Below are positions 1 to 8,783 of a DNA stretch of 64,000 nt, in pieces. The notes below the pieces were generated by a model. The model searched no databases, was not told where the DNA came from, and worked only from the letters and a program-made list of their open reading frames with translations. Within the stretch, counting starts at the first letter, position 1. Each line of letters begins with the position of its first letter. The translations under genes and the position numbers were made by a program. Source of the DNA: Sphaerisporangium sp. GTDB lineage: Bacteria > Actinomycetota > Actinomycetes > Streptosporangiales > Streptosporangiaceae. The stretch lies in NCBI GenBank assembly GCA_025964675.1, contig JAOPYI010000301.1:1-64000 (forward strand). Direction: 5' to 3'.

Positions 1-219
1 AAAGGCTGCCCGCTGCCCGCCACCATGTGCCAGATCGACCACGCCGACGGCTGGGCCGACGGCGGACCGACCGACCTGGCCAACCTCGGACCGGCGTGCC
101 AGTTCCACAACCGCGACCGCTACCGCCGCCCCGAGCGCTACCAGCGCCACCGCACCGGCAAAGACCGCTGGACCTACACCTACCTGCCCCACCACCGCCG
201 CCCACACCCCCGCACATGA
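1..219 (+). CDS. HNH endonuclease domain protein, C-terminal part (5' end outside window)
   Basis: The reading frame is open from base 1, so this is the 3' end of a longer gene. The translation carries the core of an HNH (His-Asn-His) nuclease domain: a Cys-Pro pair, then Cys-Gln-Ile-Asp-His, a Trp-Ala-Asp-Gly-Gly segment, Asn-Leu-x-Pro-x-Cys and His-Asn-Arg. This layout is typical of actinobacterial DUF222/13E12-type proteins, in which HNH is the last domain and a basic tail follows, as it does here (Arg/His-rich last 30 residues). The domain would bind a divalent metal and nick or cut DNA. These proteins are often repeated and mobile in actinomycete genomes, but no repeat boundary is visible here. 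Family assignment beyond HNH is an inference because the N-terminal part is missing. Confidence 0.85.
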   Translation, partial: KGCPLPATMCQIDHADGWADGGPTDLANLGPACQFHNRDRYRRPERYQRHRTGKDRWTYTYLPHHRRPHPRT

Positions 220-538
220 AACCCCAGCCCATCACCGGACATGAAACCCCCAGCCACCACGTATCGGACATAGCCGGCCATCGACACGTGTGTGACTGTG
301 ATTCCGGTGCGCAGGGCCCGGTCGCCACACCGGGCACGTGCACGTGACATGTTCCACTTGCACCATCGGATTGCGGCCATTCCTGCCTGGTGCCTTGGTG
401 AGCTGGGTTTATGCGGTGACGGATGGAGGAACAGAGTGGAGGACGGCTCCGCGGCCGTCGGAACACCGCTCCTGACCTGGGCATCTCGGGCGACTCCGTT
501 GGTACGACCCCCCGACTCCCGCGTGGAGAGGTGATGGG
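220..538. other. Intergenic region before the P-type ATPase
   Basis: No recognisable gene family lies here. It holds an imperfect direct repeat (ACATGAAACCCC plus AGCC) at about 214 and 239, overlapping the end of the HNH gene, a CACGTGCACGTG palindrome near 336-347, and a short upstream reading frame described separately. No clear promoter hexamers were found by eye. Confidence 0.5.
436..534 (+). CDS. Possible 32-residue upstream ORF (leader peptide candidate)
   Basis: A GTG at 436 follows GGAGGA (425-430) at a good distance and opens a 32-codon frame whose TGA ends at 534, four bases before the TTG start of the ATPase gene. The ribosome site of the ATPase gene (GGAGAGG, 525-531) lies inside the last codons of this frame, which is the arrangement expected for translational coupling. 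The peptide has no recognisable family and no run of one amino acid that would suggest classical attenuation. It may be chance, because high-GC DNA makes many open frames. Confidence 0.3.
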   Translation: MEDGSAAVGTPLLTWASRATPLVRPPDSRVER

Positions 539-3500
539 TTGCGCCTGCTGAAGAGCCGGTTGTGGCCGGCCGATGTGCTGGCGTCGTCGGCCTCGTTGCT
601 GCGGGGCGTGCTGCCCGATCCGCTCCGGAACCTCGTCCCGTCCCCTCGCCGGCTCATCGCCTGCCCTGGAGGGCTGCTGGTCGACCTGCACGCGATCGGC
701 GGCCCCGGCACCGAGCGCGCCGCAGGGCTGCTGGAGGAGCGGCTGCTCGCGCTGCCCGGCGTCGACCGGGCGGAGGTCAACGGCCGCCTCGGCCGCGTCT
801 TCGTCGGGTGCGACCCGGACGCGGTAGACCAGGACGGCCTGATGGCCATCGTCAAGGAGCTCGACTCGCAGGAGGAGACGGCACACGAGTCGCCGGTCGA
901 CCTGGTCGGGGAGCACGTGCGCGCGACGATCCGGCTCGTCTCGACAGTCACCGCGATCGGGCTGGTGGCCGCCGGGAGGGTGATGAGGATACGGCCCCTG
1001 CACCCGGCCGTGCCAGCTGTGACGCACCTGGCGAACTCCACCCCGATCATCCGTGAACAGCTCGACCTCCAGCTCGGCCGCGGCCCCGCGGCCGCTCTTT
1101 TCACCGCGGCGGGCCTTGTCACTCAGACGCTCGCGTTGCGACCGCTCGGGCTGGTCGCGCAGTCCGCGGCGGCGCTCTGCCGTTACATCGAGGCGAAGGC
1201 GGAGCGGCACTCCTGGGAGCACCTGGAGGAGCGGCTGGCCGGCAAGCCGGGAAGCTACCGCCAGATCAGGGCGGCCTCCCGGCCACGCCCTGGGCACCTG
1301 CCGCACGGGCCCATCGAGCGGTACGCGGTCGTCGCCAGCCCGGTGGCCGTCGCCGTCTACGGGGTCGCGCGGATCGCGGCCCCCCGCACCCGGCGCGCGC
1401 TGTCCATCCTCGTCGCCGCCACGCCCAGGGCCGGTTACCTGAGCCGTGAGGCCTTCGCGGGGGCGGTCGGCCGTGCGCTGTGCGCGCGCGACACGGTCGT
1501 CCTCGACCCCGCTGTCCTGCGCGCGATGGACCGGGTCGACACGGTTATCCTCGACGCCGACTCGCTGACCACCGGCTCCTGGAGCATCGACCGGGTCGAG
1601 CCGCTCGTCGAAGGCGTGAAGACCGGCGAGCTGTACGCCCGGCTGTACTCTCTCATCGACTTGGCGGACCCCGACCGCGACCGTTCCGGCGATGGCTGGT
1701 CCACCGCGCCGCTCGCCGACGTCGCGACCTTGCTGCCCGGGCATGCGGCCGGATGGCGAGAGCGGGGCCTGCGCGCCGTTGAGGTGCGCAGGAACGGCAC
1801 GCCGATCGCCGTCGCCGGCTTGGCGCGGGAGATCGACCCGCTGGCCGTGGCCATCGTCGCCGCCGCGAAGGCCGCCGGGACGGTCATGCTCGCCGGCGAG
1901 GAGGGGATCGCCCAGCGGCTCGCGATCAGGCAGGTGCTCCCGGGTGGCGACGAGCTGGCCGAGCGGGTGTACGACCTCCAAGAAAAGGGCCATGGCGTGG
2001 TCGTCGTGTCACGAGGCGCGCGGCGGGCGCTGGCCCAGGCGGACATCGGCGTCGGCGTCGCGGACATCGCGCAGGCGATGGTGCCGTGGGACGCCGACAT
2101 CGCCGGCGAGCCTTCCGGTGTCCACCTGTTCCTGAGCTGCCTGCCCCGGGCGGTCGGCACCAGCCGGAACGGCGTTCGGCTCGGCGCCATCGCGGCGGTC
2201 GTCGGCAGCCTGCTCGCGATGGCCGGGCCAGAGACGACGTCGCTGCGCCGGGCGTACTTCATGAACGCCCTCGTCTCCCTCGTCGCCGTCGCCCTGGGCG
2301 AGTGGGAGGGCCGCGCCGCCGGACGTATGCCGACCCCCCTCCGCGCCGACGCCACCCCCTGGCATGCGATGTCCGTCAGGGAGGTCCTGTCCCGGCTCCG
2401 TTCGTCGTCCGAGGGGATCTCCGGGGAGGACGCCGTGCGGCGCCGGCACGAGGCGAGGACCACCGAGGTCGAGGAGCCGCGATCCCTGGCGCAGACGACC
2501 GTGGAGGAGCTGGCGAACCCGCTCACCCCCGCGCTCGCCGCCGGGGCCGGCATCTCGGCACTGGTGGGTTCGGTGCTCGACGCGGTGATGATCAGCGGGG
2601 TGATGGTCATCAACGCGCTCCTCGGCGGCGTGCAGCGGTTCAGGGCCGACCAGTCGCTGCATCGCCTGACAGAGGCCACCGAGGTACGCGTACGGCTGCG
2701 CCGTCCCGGCGGCACCGTGGCCGCGACCAAGGAGGACCTCGCCCCTGGCGACGTGGTCGAGCTCCGTGCGGGCGACGCCGTCCCCGCAGACGCGCGTGTC
2801 GTCAAGGCGGTGGGCCTGGAAGTCGACGAGTCAACCCTCACCGGCGAGTCGCAGCTCGTCACCAAGACGGCTGCGCCGACCGTCGCGGCGGCCGTCGCGG
2901 ACCGGACCTCTATGGTCTACGAGGGCACCACGGTGGCGGCGGGCAGCGGGCGAGCGGTGATCGTGTCGACGGGTGACATGACGGAGGCGGGCCGCAGCGC
3001 CAGGCTGGCGGGGGAGCCGAGCCCGCCGACCGGGGTCGAACTGCGGCTTCGTGAGCTGAGCCGGCGTATCCTGCCGATCTCGATCGGGGCGGGAGCCGTC
3101 CTGCTGCTCAGCGATCTGCTTCGCGGGCGGCCGCTGGCCTCGGCGCTGGCGCCCGCCGTCAGTCTGACCGTGGCGGCCGTGCCGGAGGGGCTTCCGTTCG
3201 TCGCCACCGTGGCCGAGCTGGCCGCGGCGCGGCGGCTTTCGAAGCGGGCCGCGCTGGTACGGAACCCGTCCACCATCGAGGCCTTGGGGCGCGTCAACAT
3301 TCTGTGCTTCGACAAGACGGGGACGCTGACCAAGGGGCACATCAGCCTGCGGTACGTGTCGGATGGGCGTGTCGGCCTGCCCGTGGAGGAGGCCACGGAA
3401 CAGCTCAGACGGATCCTCGCCGCGGCCGTCCGGGCGAGCCCGCTGTCCGGCGGGGGGCGCGTGATCGCCCATCCCACGGACCGCGCGGTCCTCGACGGAG

Positions 3501-4972
3501 CCCTGCGGCTGGGTGTCACTCCGGAAGAAGGGCTGGAGACCTGGGAGCGCGTGGATGAGATGCCCTTCGAGCCGGGGCGGGGATACCACGCCGTCCTCGG
3601 CCGTGCGGAGCACGGGCACCTGCTGAGCGTCAAGGGCGCCCCCGAGATCGTGCTCACGCACTGCGACAAGGTGCTCAGGGATTCCAGGGTCGTCCCCCTG
3701 GACGAGGCCACGCGACGGGAGCTGGAACACGAGGTCGACAGGCTGGCGCACCAGGGCTACCGGGTGCTAGCTGTGGCCGAGCGTCCGGCGTCCGATCGCA
3801 GCGACCTCGACGAGTCGCGCATCGACGAGCTCTGCTTCCTGGGCTTCCTGGGCCTTGCCGACCCGGTGCGGCCGACGGCCGCGGAAAGCGTCAGCCGGCT
3901 GGTGCGCGCCGGCGTGCGGATCGTGATGGTGACCGGCGACCACCCCAGCACCGCCGAGGCCATCGCCGCCGAGCTGGACGCCCTGAACGGCCGGCGCGTC
4001 ATGACGGGCCCCGAGCTGGACGAGATCGACGACGACACGCTGATCAAGGTGCTGCCGGAGGTGGCCGTCTTCGCCCGCGCGACGCCGGCGCACAAGGCCC
4101 GGATCGTCACCTGCCTCCGCCGGGCCGGCGAGGTCGTGGCCGTCACCGGTGACGGCGCCAACGACGCCCCCGCGATCCGCATGGCGGACGTGGGGATCGC
4201 GCTGGGCTCCCGCGCCACCCCGGCCGCCCGCGCGGCCGCCGACCTCGTGGTGACCGACGACCGCATCGAGACGATCGTGGACGCGATCGTCGAGGGCAGG
4301 GCCATGTGGAGCTCGGTCCGCGACTCGCTGAGCATCCTTCTCGGAGGCAACATCGGAGAGATCGTCTTCACGGTGGGGTCTGGCCTCCTCGCGGGCGGGA
4401 GCGCGCTGAACGCCCGCCAGCTCCTGCTGGTGAACCTGCTCACCGACATGGTGCCCGCCCTGGCGGTCGCCGTACGGCCGCCCGCGTCGACCGATCCGGA
4501 GAAGCTGCTCGCCGAGGGCCCGGAGGCGTCGCTGGGCGCGTCGCTGACCCGGGACATCTACCTGCGCGCGGTCGTCACGGCGAGCGCCGCCACCGCTGCC
4601 TGGCTCGCCGGGCGGGTGACCGGCACGAGGGGGCGGGCGGACACGATAGGGCTGGTCGCGCTCGTGTCGGCACAGCTCTTCCAGACCGTCGCGGGGGGCG
4701 GACGGGACAGGGTCGTCGTGCTCGCCGCGCTGTCGTCCCTGGCCGTGCTCTGGCTGGTCGTCACGATCCCCGGTGTCAGCAGGTTCTTCGGCAGCCGGCC
4801 CCTAGGACCGGTGGGCTGGACCATCGGCCTCGGGAGCGCGGCCGCGGCCACGCTTCTCGGCGCGGTCGCACAGCGGATGAGGGAGACGGCGGCCCGCCCC
4901 CCGGCCGAGAAGCCGGGAATGACGAAGACCGGCGTGCCCGCCGAGAAGCCCCGAGTCACCGCCCCCGCCTAA
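539..4972 (+). CDS. Large cation-transporting P-type ATPase (CtpH/CtpI type)
   Basis: A 1477-residue membrane pump. The C-terminal half has a full P-type core: TGES at about 768-771 (actuator), PEGLP at 882-886 (transmembrane ion path, typical of P2/Ca-type pumps), DKTGT with phosphorylated Asp at about 925, and TGDGAND at about 1203 (hinge). The N-terminal part has an HMA-like alpha-beta segment (about 44-90) and a decayed copy of a P-type core in which the DKTGT position reads Asp-Ala-Asp-Ser-Leu (about 339). Length and layout match mycobacterial CtpH/CtpI (about 1500-1600 residues), far above the usual 700-950. The TTG start at 539 is chosen because GGAGAGG lies 7 bases upstream; GTG 531 and ATG 534 are out of frame. 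The transported ion cannot be read from sequence. Confidence 0.92.
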   Translation: MRLLKSRLWPADVLASSASLLRGVLPDPLRNLVPSPRRLIACPGGLLVDLHAIGGPGTERAAGLLEERLLALPGVDRAEVNGRLGRVFVGCDPDAVDQDGLMAIVKELDSQEETAHESPVDLVGEHVRATIRLVSTVTAIGLVAAGRVMRIRPLHPAVPAVTHLANSTPIIREQLDLQLGRGPAAALFTAAGLVTQTLALRPLGLVAQSAAALCRYIEAKAERHSWEHLEERLAGKPGSYRQIRAASRPRPGHLPHGPIERYAVVASPVAVAVYGVARIAAPRTRRALSILVAATPRAGYLSREAFAGAVGRALCARDTVVLDPAVLRAMDRVDTVILDADSLTTGSWSIDRVEPLVEGVKTGELYARLYSLIDLADPDRDRSGDGWSTAPLADVATLLPGHAAGWRERGLRAVEVRRNGTPIAVAGLAREIDPLAVAIVAAAKAAGTVMLAGEEGIAQRLAIRQVLPGGDELAERVYDLQEKGHGVVVVSRGARRALAQADIGVGVADIAQAMVPWDADIAGEPSGVHLFLSCLPRAVGTSRNGVRLGAIAAVVGSLLAMAGPETTSLRRAYFMNALVSLVAVALGEWEGRAAGRMPTPLRADATPWHAMSVREVLSRLRSSSEGISGEDAVRRRHEARTTEVEEPRSLAQTTVEELANPLTPALAAGAGISALVGSVLDAVMISGVMVINALLGGVQRFRADQSLHRLTEATEVRVRLRRPGGTVAATKEDLAPGDVVELRAGDAVPADARVVKAVGLEVDESTLTGESQLVTKTAAPTVAAAVADRTSMVYEGTTVAAGSGRAVIVSTGDMTEAGRSARLAGEPSPPTGVELRLRELSRRILPISIGAGAVLLLSDLLRGRPLASALAPAVSLTVAAVPEGLPFVATVAELAAARRLSKRAALVRNPSTIEALGRVNILCFDKTGTLTKGHISLRYVSDGRVGLPVEEATEQLRRILAAAVRASPLSGGGRVIAHPTDRAVLDGALRLGVTPEEGLETWERVDEMPFEPGRGYHAVLGRAEHGHLLSVKGAPEIVLTHCDKVLRDSRVVPLDEATRRELEHEVDRLAHQGYRVLAVAERPASDRSDLDESRIDELCFLGFLGLADPVRPTAAESVSRLVRAGVRIVMVTGDHPSTAEAIAAELDALNGRRVMTGPELDEIDDDTLIKVLPEVAVFARATPAHKARIVTCLRRAGEVVAVTGDGANDAPAIRMADVGIALGSRATPAARAAADLVVTDDRIETIVDAIVEGRAMWSSVRDSLSILLGGNIGEIVFTVGSGLLAGGSALNARQLLLVNLLTDMVPALAVAVRPPASTDPEKLLAEGPEASLGASLTRDIYLRAVVTASAATAAWLAGRVTGTRGRADTIGLVALVSAQLFQTVAGGGRDRVVVLAALSSLAVLWLVVTIPGVSRFFGSRPLGPVGWTIGLGSAAAATLLGAVAQRMRETAARPPAEKPGMTKTGVPAEKPRVTAPA

Positions 4973-5053
4973 GACGGCCGGCGATCCGACCCTGTCGGTG
5001 GCGACCGGGAACCCGGAATATCATAAATCCACCCGCCCGTAACCGCATATCGG

Positions 5054-5059
5054 TAGCCT
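5054..5059 (+). promoter_or_regulatory. Candidate -10 hexamer TAGCCT
   Basis: TAGCCT fits the TANNNT pattern of actinobacterial housekeeping promoters and lies 33 bases before the GTG start of the next gene. No convincing -35 was seen. Confidence 0.35.
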
Positions 5060-5092
5060 CGGTGGCCGGGTGGCCTAGCGAGGAGAGTGCCG

Positions 5093-6574
5093 GTGATCAG
5101 ATCCGTCGTGCGGAACCACCTGTTCTTCGGCCTCGCGGTGATCGCGGCGGCGCTCGTACGGCTGTGCGCGATGCTCGGCTACCGGCGGGCCATCTGGTTC
5201 GACGGCGACTCCTACACCTACATCGCCGGAGCCCTCCAGCTGTGGCCGAGCCGGGCACGCTCCTCGGGTTACTCGCTGTTCCTCTGGGGACTCCAGCCCT
5301 TCCACAGCACCACGCTCGTGGTCGGGATCCAGCACCTGCTCGGGCTACTGTCCGCTGTTGTGGTCTACATGCTCCTGCGGAGGTACGGCCTGCCCGGCTG
5401 GGGTGCGACCCTGCTCGCCGTGCCCCTGCTCTTCGACGCGTATCAGATGCAGCTCGAACACATGATCATGGCGGACGTGCTGTTCGCGACGCTCCTGGTG
5501 GTGGCCGCCGTGATCCTGCTGTGGCGCCCGGTGCTCACGGTCCCCTGGGGCGCCACCGCCGGGGTGCTCCTCGGGTGCGCCGCGGTCCTGCGTACGGTCG
5601 GGGTCCCGCTGCTGATCGTGGTGCTGGTCTGCCTGCTCCTGCGGCGGGTGGGATGGCGAGGGGTCGTGGCGGCGGCGGTCGCCATGGTGGTCCCGCTCGG
5701 CGGCTACGCAGCCTGGTATCGCGCCGAGCAGGGCAGCTTCGGGCTGAGCGGCGCCGACGGCACGTTCCTCTGGGCGCGGACGATGAGCTTCGCCGACTGC
5801 GCCAAGATCAGGCCGCCGGCGGCAGAGCAGTGGTTGTGCCCGACCGATCCGGTGGACGAGCGGATGGCCGCCTCCCGCTACATCTGGATGACCAACTCGC
5901 CGGTACGGCGGCTGCCGTTGTTCAGCGACGAGGCCAACGCAGTCACGCGCAGGTTCGCGCTCCGCGCCATCGAGGCGCAGCCGCTCGACTACGCGGCCAC
6001 GGTGCTCGGCGACGCCGTCAAGGCCTTCTCGTGGACGCGCCTCCCTCACCCGTCGCCGGACCTCGTGAAGTCGTATGAGTTCGCCGGCACACCGACCACG
6101 CTGGCCACCTTCGAGGTGAAGGACAATATGAGCGCCGCCAAGGCCGCTCGGGTGTACGAGGCCGGGCCGGCGGAGACGCGCGTCGTGGAGCCGTTCGCGG
6201 GCGCGATGGTGACCTATCAGCGGTGGGTTCACCTGCCGGGGCCGCTGCTCGCCGTGCTGCTCGCCGTGGGGCTCGTGGGTGTAGTCCTGCAGGCGCTGCG
6301 ACGGCGGGCCGACGCGCTCCTCGCCTTCGCGAGCGGCCTCGCCCTGCTCGTCGTACCCGCGATGACCGCTGACTTCGACCATCGTTACGTGCTCATGGTG
6401 CTGCCATTCGCCGTACTCGCGACGGGCATGGCCTTCTCCCGTACGCGCCACCTCGCCCGTACGGGCGGCAACCACGCTCGGACACGCGGAGTCCACGCCC
6501 GGACACGCGAGGAGGAACGCGCGCTCCCCCCGGGGTCCGATGCGGGGGGCCTGCACAGCATCGTGAACGGCTGA
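5093..6574 (+). CDS. Polytopic membrane protein, GT-C/mannosyltransferase-like
   Basis: A 493-residue integral membrane protein with roughly ten hydrophobic helices. Six or so lie in residues 8-220 and two or three near the C-terminus, with a soluble loop of about 150 residues between. Just after helix 1 is Trp-Phe-Asp-Gly-Asp-Ser-Tyr, an acidic extracytoplasmic motif like that of GT-C glycosyltransferases (PMT/ArnT superfamily) that use polyprenyl-linked sugars. A late Asp-His-Arg-Tyr segment before the last helix also fits this superfamily. GTG 5093 is preferred over GTG 5087 because AGGAG (5081-5085) is then 7 bases away. The C-terminal tail repeats an Arg-Thr-Arg pattern. The substrate is unknown; assignment as a sugar transferase is inference. 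Confidence 0.65.
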   Translation: MIRSVVRNHLFFGLAVIAAALVRLCAMLGYRRAIWFDGDSYTYIAGALQLWPSRARSSGYSLFLWGLQPFHSTTLVVGIQHLLGLLSAVVVYMLLRRYGLPGWGATLLAVPLLFDAYQMQLEHMIMADVLFATLLVVAAVILLWRPVLTVPWGATAGVLLGCAAVLRTVGVPLLIVVLVCLLLRRVGWRGVVAAAVAMVVPLGGYAAWYRAEQGSFGLSGADGTFLWARTMSFADCAKIRPPAAEQWLCPTDPVDERMAASRYIWMTNSPVRRLPLFSDEANAVTRRFALRAIEAQPLDYAATVLGDAVKAFSWTRLPHPSPDLVKSYEFAGTPTTLATFEVKDNMSAAKAARVYEAGPAETRVVEPFAGAMVTYQRWVHLPGPLLAVLLAVGLVGVVLQALRRRADALLAFASGLALLVVPAMTADFDHRYVLMVLPFAVLATGMAFSRTRHLARTGGNHARTRGVHARTREEERALPPGSDAGGLHSIVNG

Positions 6575-6663
6575 CGTCACGCACACCATTCAGCCAAACA
6601 GTGTGAGATATGCCGCTTTGTCAGGGGGTGACTGTTTCGCTCCCTGGGGTGCAGGGTGGAGTT

Positions 6664-6879
6664 ATGAACAGAGCCGATCCGAGAAACCTGAGCGTGCGAG
6701 ATCTGCGCGACGAGCTGACAGAGCTCGAGGAGTCATGGATGGAGACGCTGCTGCGCGGTTCGGAGGACGCCCTGGACGACTTCGCGTCACGCACGCGGGA
6801 GCTGGAGGAGGAGTTCGACCGCCGTCAGGGAGACGAGGCCCCGGGGGAGGCGGCCGGTGGGGAGACGGCCGGCTCCTAG
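6664..6879 (+). CDS. Small helical protein resembling DUF6158
   Basis: A 71-residue acidic protein starting at ATG 6664 behind GGTGGAG. The pattern Asp-Pro-Arg-x-Leu-Ser-x-x-Asp-Leu-x-x-Glu-Leu, then Leu-x-x-Gly-Ser-Glu-Asp-Ala-Leu, then Glu-Leu-Glu-x-Glu-Phe-x-x-Arg resembles the small actinobacterial DUF6158 proteins, predicted as two helices with unknown role. The C-terminus is a Gly/Glu/Ala tail. An upstream in-frame ATG (6610) would add 18 residues but lacks a ribosome site. It converges with the ice-binding-fold gene across a strong hairpin. No function can be assigned. Confidence 0.65.
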   Translation: MNRADPRNLSVRDLRDELTELEESWMETLLRGSEDALDDFASRTRELEEEFDRRQGDEAPGEAAGGETAGS

Positions 6880-6945
6880 CCGACCAGCCGGCAGTTAGGT
6901 CACGGCGATAGGGGCGCGATTTCTCCGTACCGATTCACATCGCAA

Positions 6946-6976
6946 GGGGCCCGTCCGAGGAGATCGGACGGGCCCC
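6946..6976. terminator. Perfect 13-bp hairpin, bidirectional terminator
   Basis: GGGGCCCGTCCGA (6946-6958) pairs exactly with TCGGACGGGCCCC (6964-6976) around a 5-base loop. It sits between the convergent genes ending at 6879 (+) and 7002 (-). A U-tract is lacking, as is usual in actinomycetes. Confidence 0.8.
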
Positions 6977-7001
6977 GCGCTTTCAGGCCTTCACGTCAGC
7001 G

Positions 7002-8462
7002 TCATCCGGTGACGGCGACGCGCGGACGCGGCGTCGGGTAGTAATGCTGGTAATGCCGGTGAGGCTTGTAGTGCGGCTTCTTGTGCGCCTTGTAGTACAC
7101 ATTGTGGTGGTGCACCGGGTGGTGCTCGGACCACGAGCCGTGGTTGCTGTGGTGGCCGTGGTGCCCGCCCTCGTGGAACATGCCGTGCAGCGTGTGCAAC
7201 GTCTGGATGGTTACCAGGCGGCCGTGCTTGTCGTAGTGGTGCATCCGGTCCTTGCGGTGCTTACGGTCGAACCGGTTCTTCTCACGGTCGAAGTCCTTCG
7301 TGAACTTCTCCCCCTTCTCTCCCTTGTTCTCCTCCTCGTCGCACTCGTCCTTGTCCTTCTGCGGCGGGCAGGTGCCCTTCGGGCCCACCTGCAGGGTGTA
7401 CGGCGGCGAGATGCTGGGGTCCAGCTGCGGCATGCCCGGGAAACTGGCCGTGATCTGGTGTACGCCCTCGGTGAGGGCCGGGTTCGGAGTGAGCGTTGCG
7501 ACTCCGTGGGCGTCGAGCAGTGCCGTTCCCAGGCTGACTCCGTCAGCGGTGAAGACGACCGGGCCGGTTGCGGTGGCGGCACCTGAAGTCCTCACCGTCG
7601 CGGTCAACTTCAGTGGACCTTGCGTCCCGGTATGCGTGCACGACGAGTTCAACGTCGTCGTGGTCTTCCTGCCGACGGGCGGCGGCGCGGCACACGCCGC
7701 GGGCAGCGTGATGGTGTCCGCGGCGAGGACGAGCGTCCCTAGCCGGCCGACGAGCACCCGGCCGTTCACGGTGACGCCGGCGAGCAGGGCTGCCGCGCCC
7801 GCGATCGTGGGCTGCACCAGAAGGTTGCCGTTGAAGGTGGAACCCGCGCCCAGCGACACAGCCGCCGTGCTCATCGCGAAGAACACGTTGCACGCCTGAG
7901 CCCCGTTGGTGAGGGCGATCGTGCCGGTCGACGTGGTGGCGAGGCCGGTGCCCCTGATGATGAAGATCGCGTTCGGGTCTCCCTGGGCGTTCAGCGTCAG
8001 GGCTCCGCCGGTGAGGCTGAAGACACCCGGCGCGGCGGCGTCGTAGACACCCGGTGTCAGCGTTTGCCCAGCCAGCGCGGGAAGGATCGTGCTGGTAAGC
8101 GGCCGGGTCGTGACGTCGGTGTAGGCGGCGGCCAGGCCGTTCTGGGCCTGCACGGCGACGGGGTCGGCATCGACGTGGACGGTCCCGTTTACGGTTCCCG
8201 GCGGGAAGCCGGTCACCAAGATTCCCGGGCTGAGTCCGAGGTCTCCCTTGATGACGGTGTTGCCGACGTTCGTGACCGTGACCCCGGCCAGAGCCGCGAA
8301 GGTCCTGGCCCCGCCGAGGTTCACCGGGGGCGCCGCCGCCGCTGTCGCCGAGTTGGATGTCGCGGCGACGCCCAACATCGCGACAGTCGCCGTAAGAGCG
8401 GTTGCCAGCAAGGAGCGAACGAAATGTCCCGCCCCGACGCGAGGCCGACTGGCATCTTTCAT
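7002..8462 (-). CDS. Secreted ice-binding-fold (DUF3494) protein with Ig-like domain and His-rich tail
   Basis: A 486-residue protein with a Sec signal peptide (basic start, hydrophobic 16-34, Ala-rich cleavage region near 40-45). Residues about 47-258 match the DUF3494 ice-binding beta-helix: a Leu-Gly-x-Ala-x-x-Phe-Ala-Ala-Leu-Ala-Gly opening, a Gly-Asp-Leu-Gly-Leu-Ser-Pro-Gly turn, a Leu-Thr-Pro-Gly-Val-Tyr motif and Phe-Ile-Ile-Arg. Residues about 265-360 look like a bacterial Ig-like repeat. Residues 364-400 are strongly charged, and 402-473 contain 22 histidines with many Tyr/Lys. There is no sorting signal, so it is probably released or held by charge. The start at 8462 is chosen because AAAGGA precedes it and the signal peptide begins there; upstream codons do not look coding. 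The role (ice, surface or metal binding) is inferred. Confidence 0.85.
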   Translation of the reverse strand: MKDASRPRVGAGHFVRSLLATALTATVAMLGVAATSNSATAAAAPPVNLGGARTFAALAGVTVTNVGNTVIKGDLGLSPGILVTGFPPGTVNGTVHVDADPVAVQAQNGLAAAYTDVTTRPLTSTILPALAGQTLTPGVYDAAAPGVFSLTGGALTLNAQGDPNAIFIIRGTGLATTSTGTIALTNGAQACNVFFAMSTAAVSLGAGSTFNGNLLVQPTIAGAAALLAGVTVNGRVLVGRLGTLVLAADTITLPAACAAPPPVGRKTTTTLNSSCTHTGTQGPLKLTATVRTSGAATATGPVVFTADGVSLGTALLDAHGVATLTPNPALTEGVHQITASFPGMPQLDPSISPPYTLQVGPKGTCPPQKDKDECDEEENKGEKGEKFTKDFDREKNRFDRKHRKDRMHHYDKHGRLVTIQTLHTLHGMFHEGGHHGHHSNHGSWSEHHPVHHHNVYYKAHKKPHYKPHRHYQHYYPTPRPRVAVTG

Positions 8463-8701
8463 AAAGCGTTCCTTTGCTTTGAGTATCGCTATGTGAAAAC
8501 GCATTGACGAAGATGCGTCTCGAGATCCAACCGTACTGACCGTTGACGCCGTTATCGTTATGCGACATGCGGTAAATTTAAATCCGGACTCATCTGTGGA
8601 TAAATTGGAAATGTCGCCCACCCATCTATTTAATGGGCGGGTTTGGTTCGTTGATGCGGTTTTCTTTCGCCAAGGTGAATTCATGCGGGTGCACAGCAGG
8701 A
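8463..8701. other. AT-richer upstream region of the ice-binding-fold gene
   Basis: This stretch is clearly richer in A/T than the surrounding DNA, especially 8560-8660 with several TAAATT-like tracts. It probably holds the promoter of the leftward gene. A CCCAT/ATGGG stem (8621-8625 with 8633-8637), extended by CGCCCA/TGGGCG pairing, could form a small hairpin. No gene was recognised. Confidence 0.45.
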
Positions 8702-8728
8702 AGGGCGTGCCGCATTGCGGCACGCCCT
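8702..8728. terminator. Strong hairpin (12-bp stem) downstream of a regulator relic
   Basis: AGGGCGTGCCGCA (8702-8714) and TGCGGCACGCCCT (8716-8728) are exact reverse complements. With a minimal loop the usable stem is 11-12 bp. It lies 56 bases downstream, on the minus strand, of the relic ending at 8784, so it may be that gene's old terminator. Confidence 0.65.
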
Positions 8729-8783
8729 CGTCACGGGCGCGGTACGCCCGTCTTTGGAGCCTGTCTTACGAACAGGACGTTGT

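Noticed and set aside
214-255. Imperfect 15-17-base direct repeat near the end of the HNH gene
   Set aside because: Too short and isolated to call an attachment site or insertion target; no integrase or insertion sequence nearby.
1435-2865. 476-codon minus-strand open frame inside the P-type ATPase gene
   Set aside because: It is the mirror of a gene with clear motifs; its product is Arg/Ser/Thr-rich with no domain, as expected for antisense frames in high-GC DNA.
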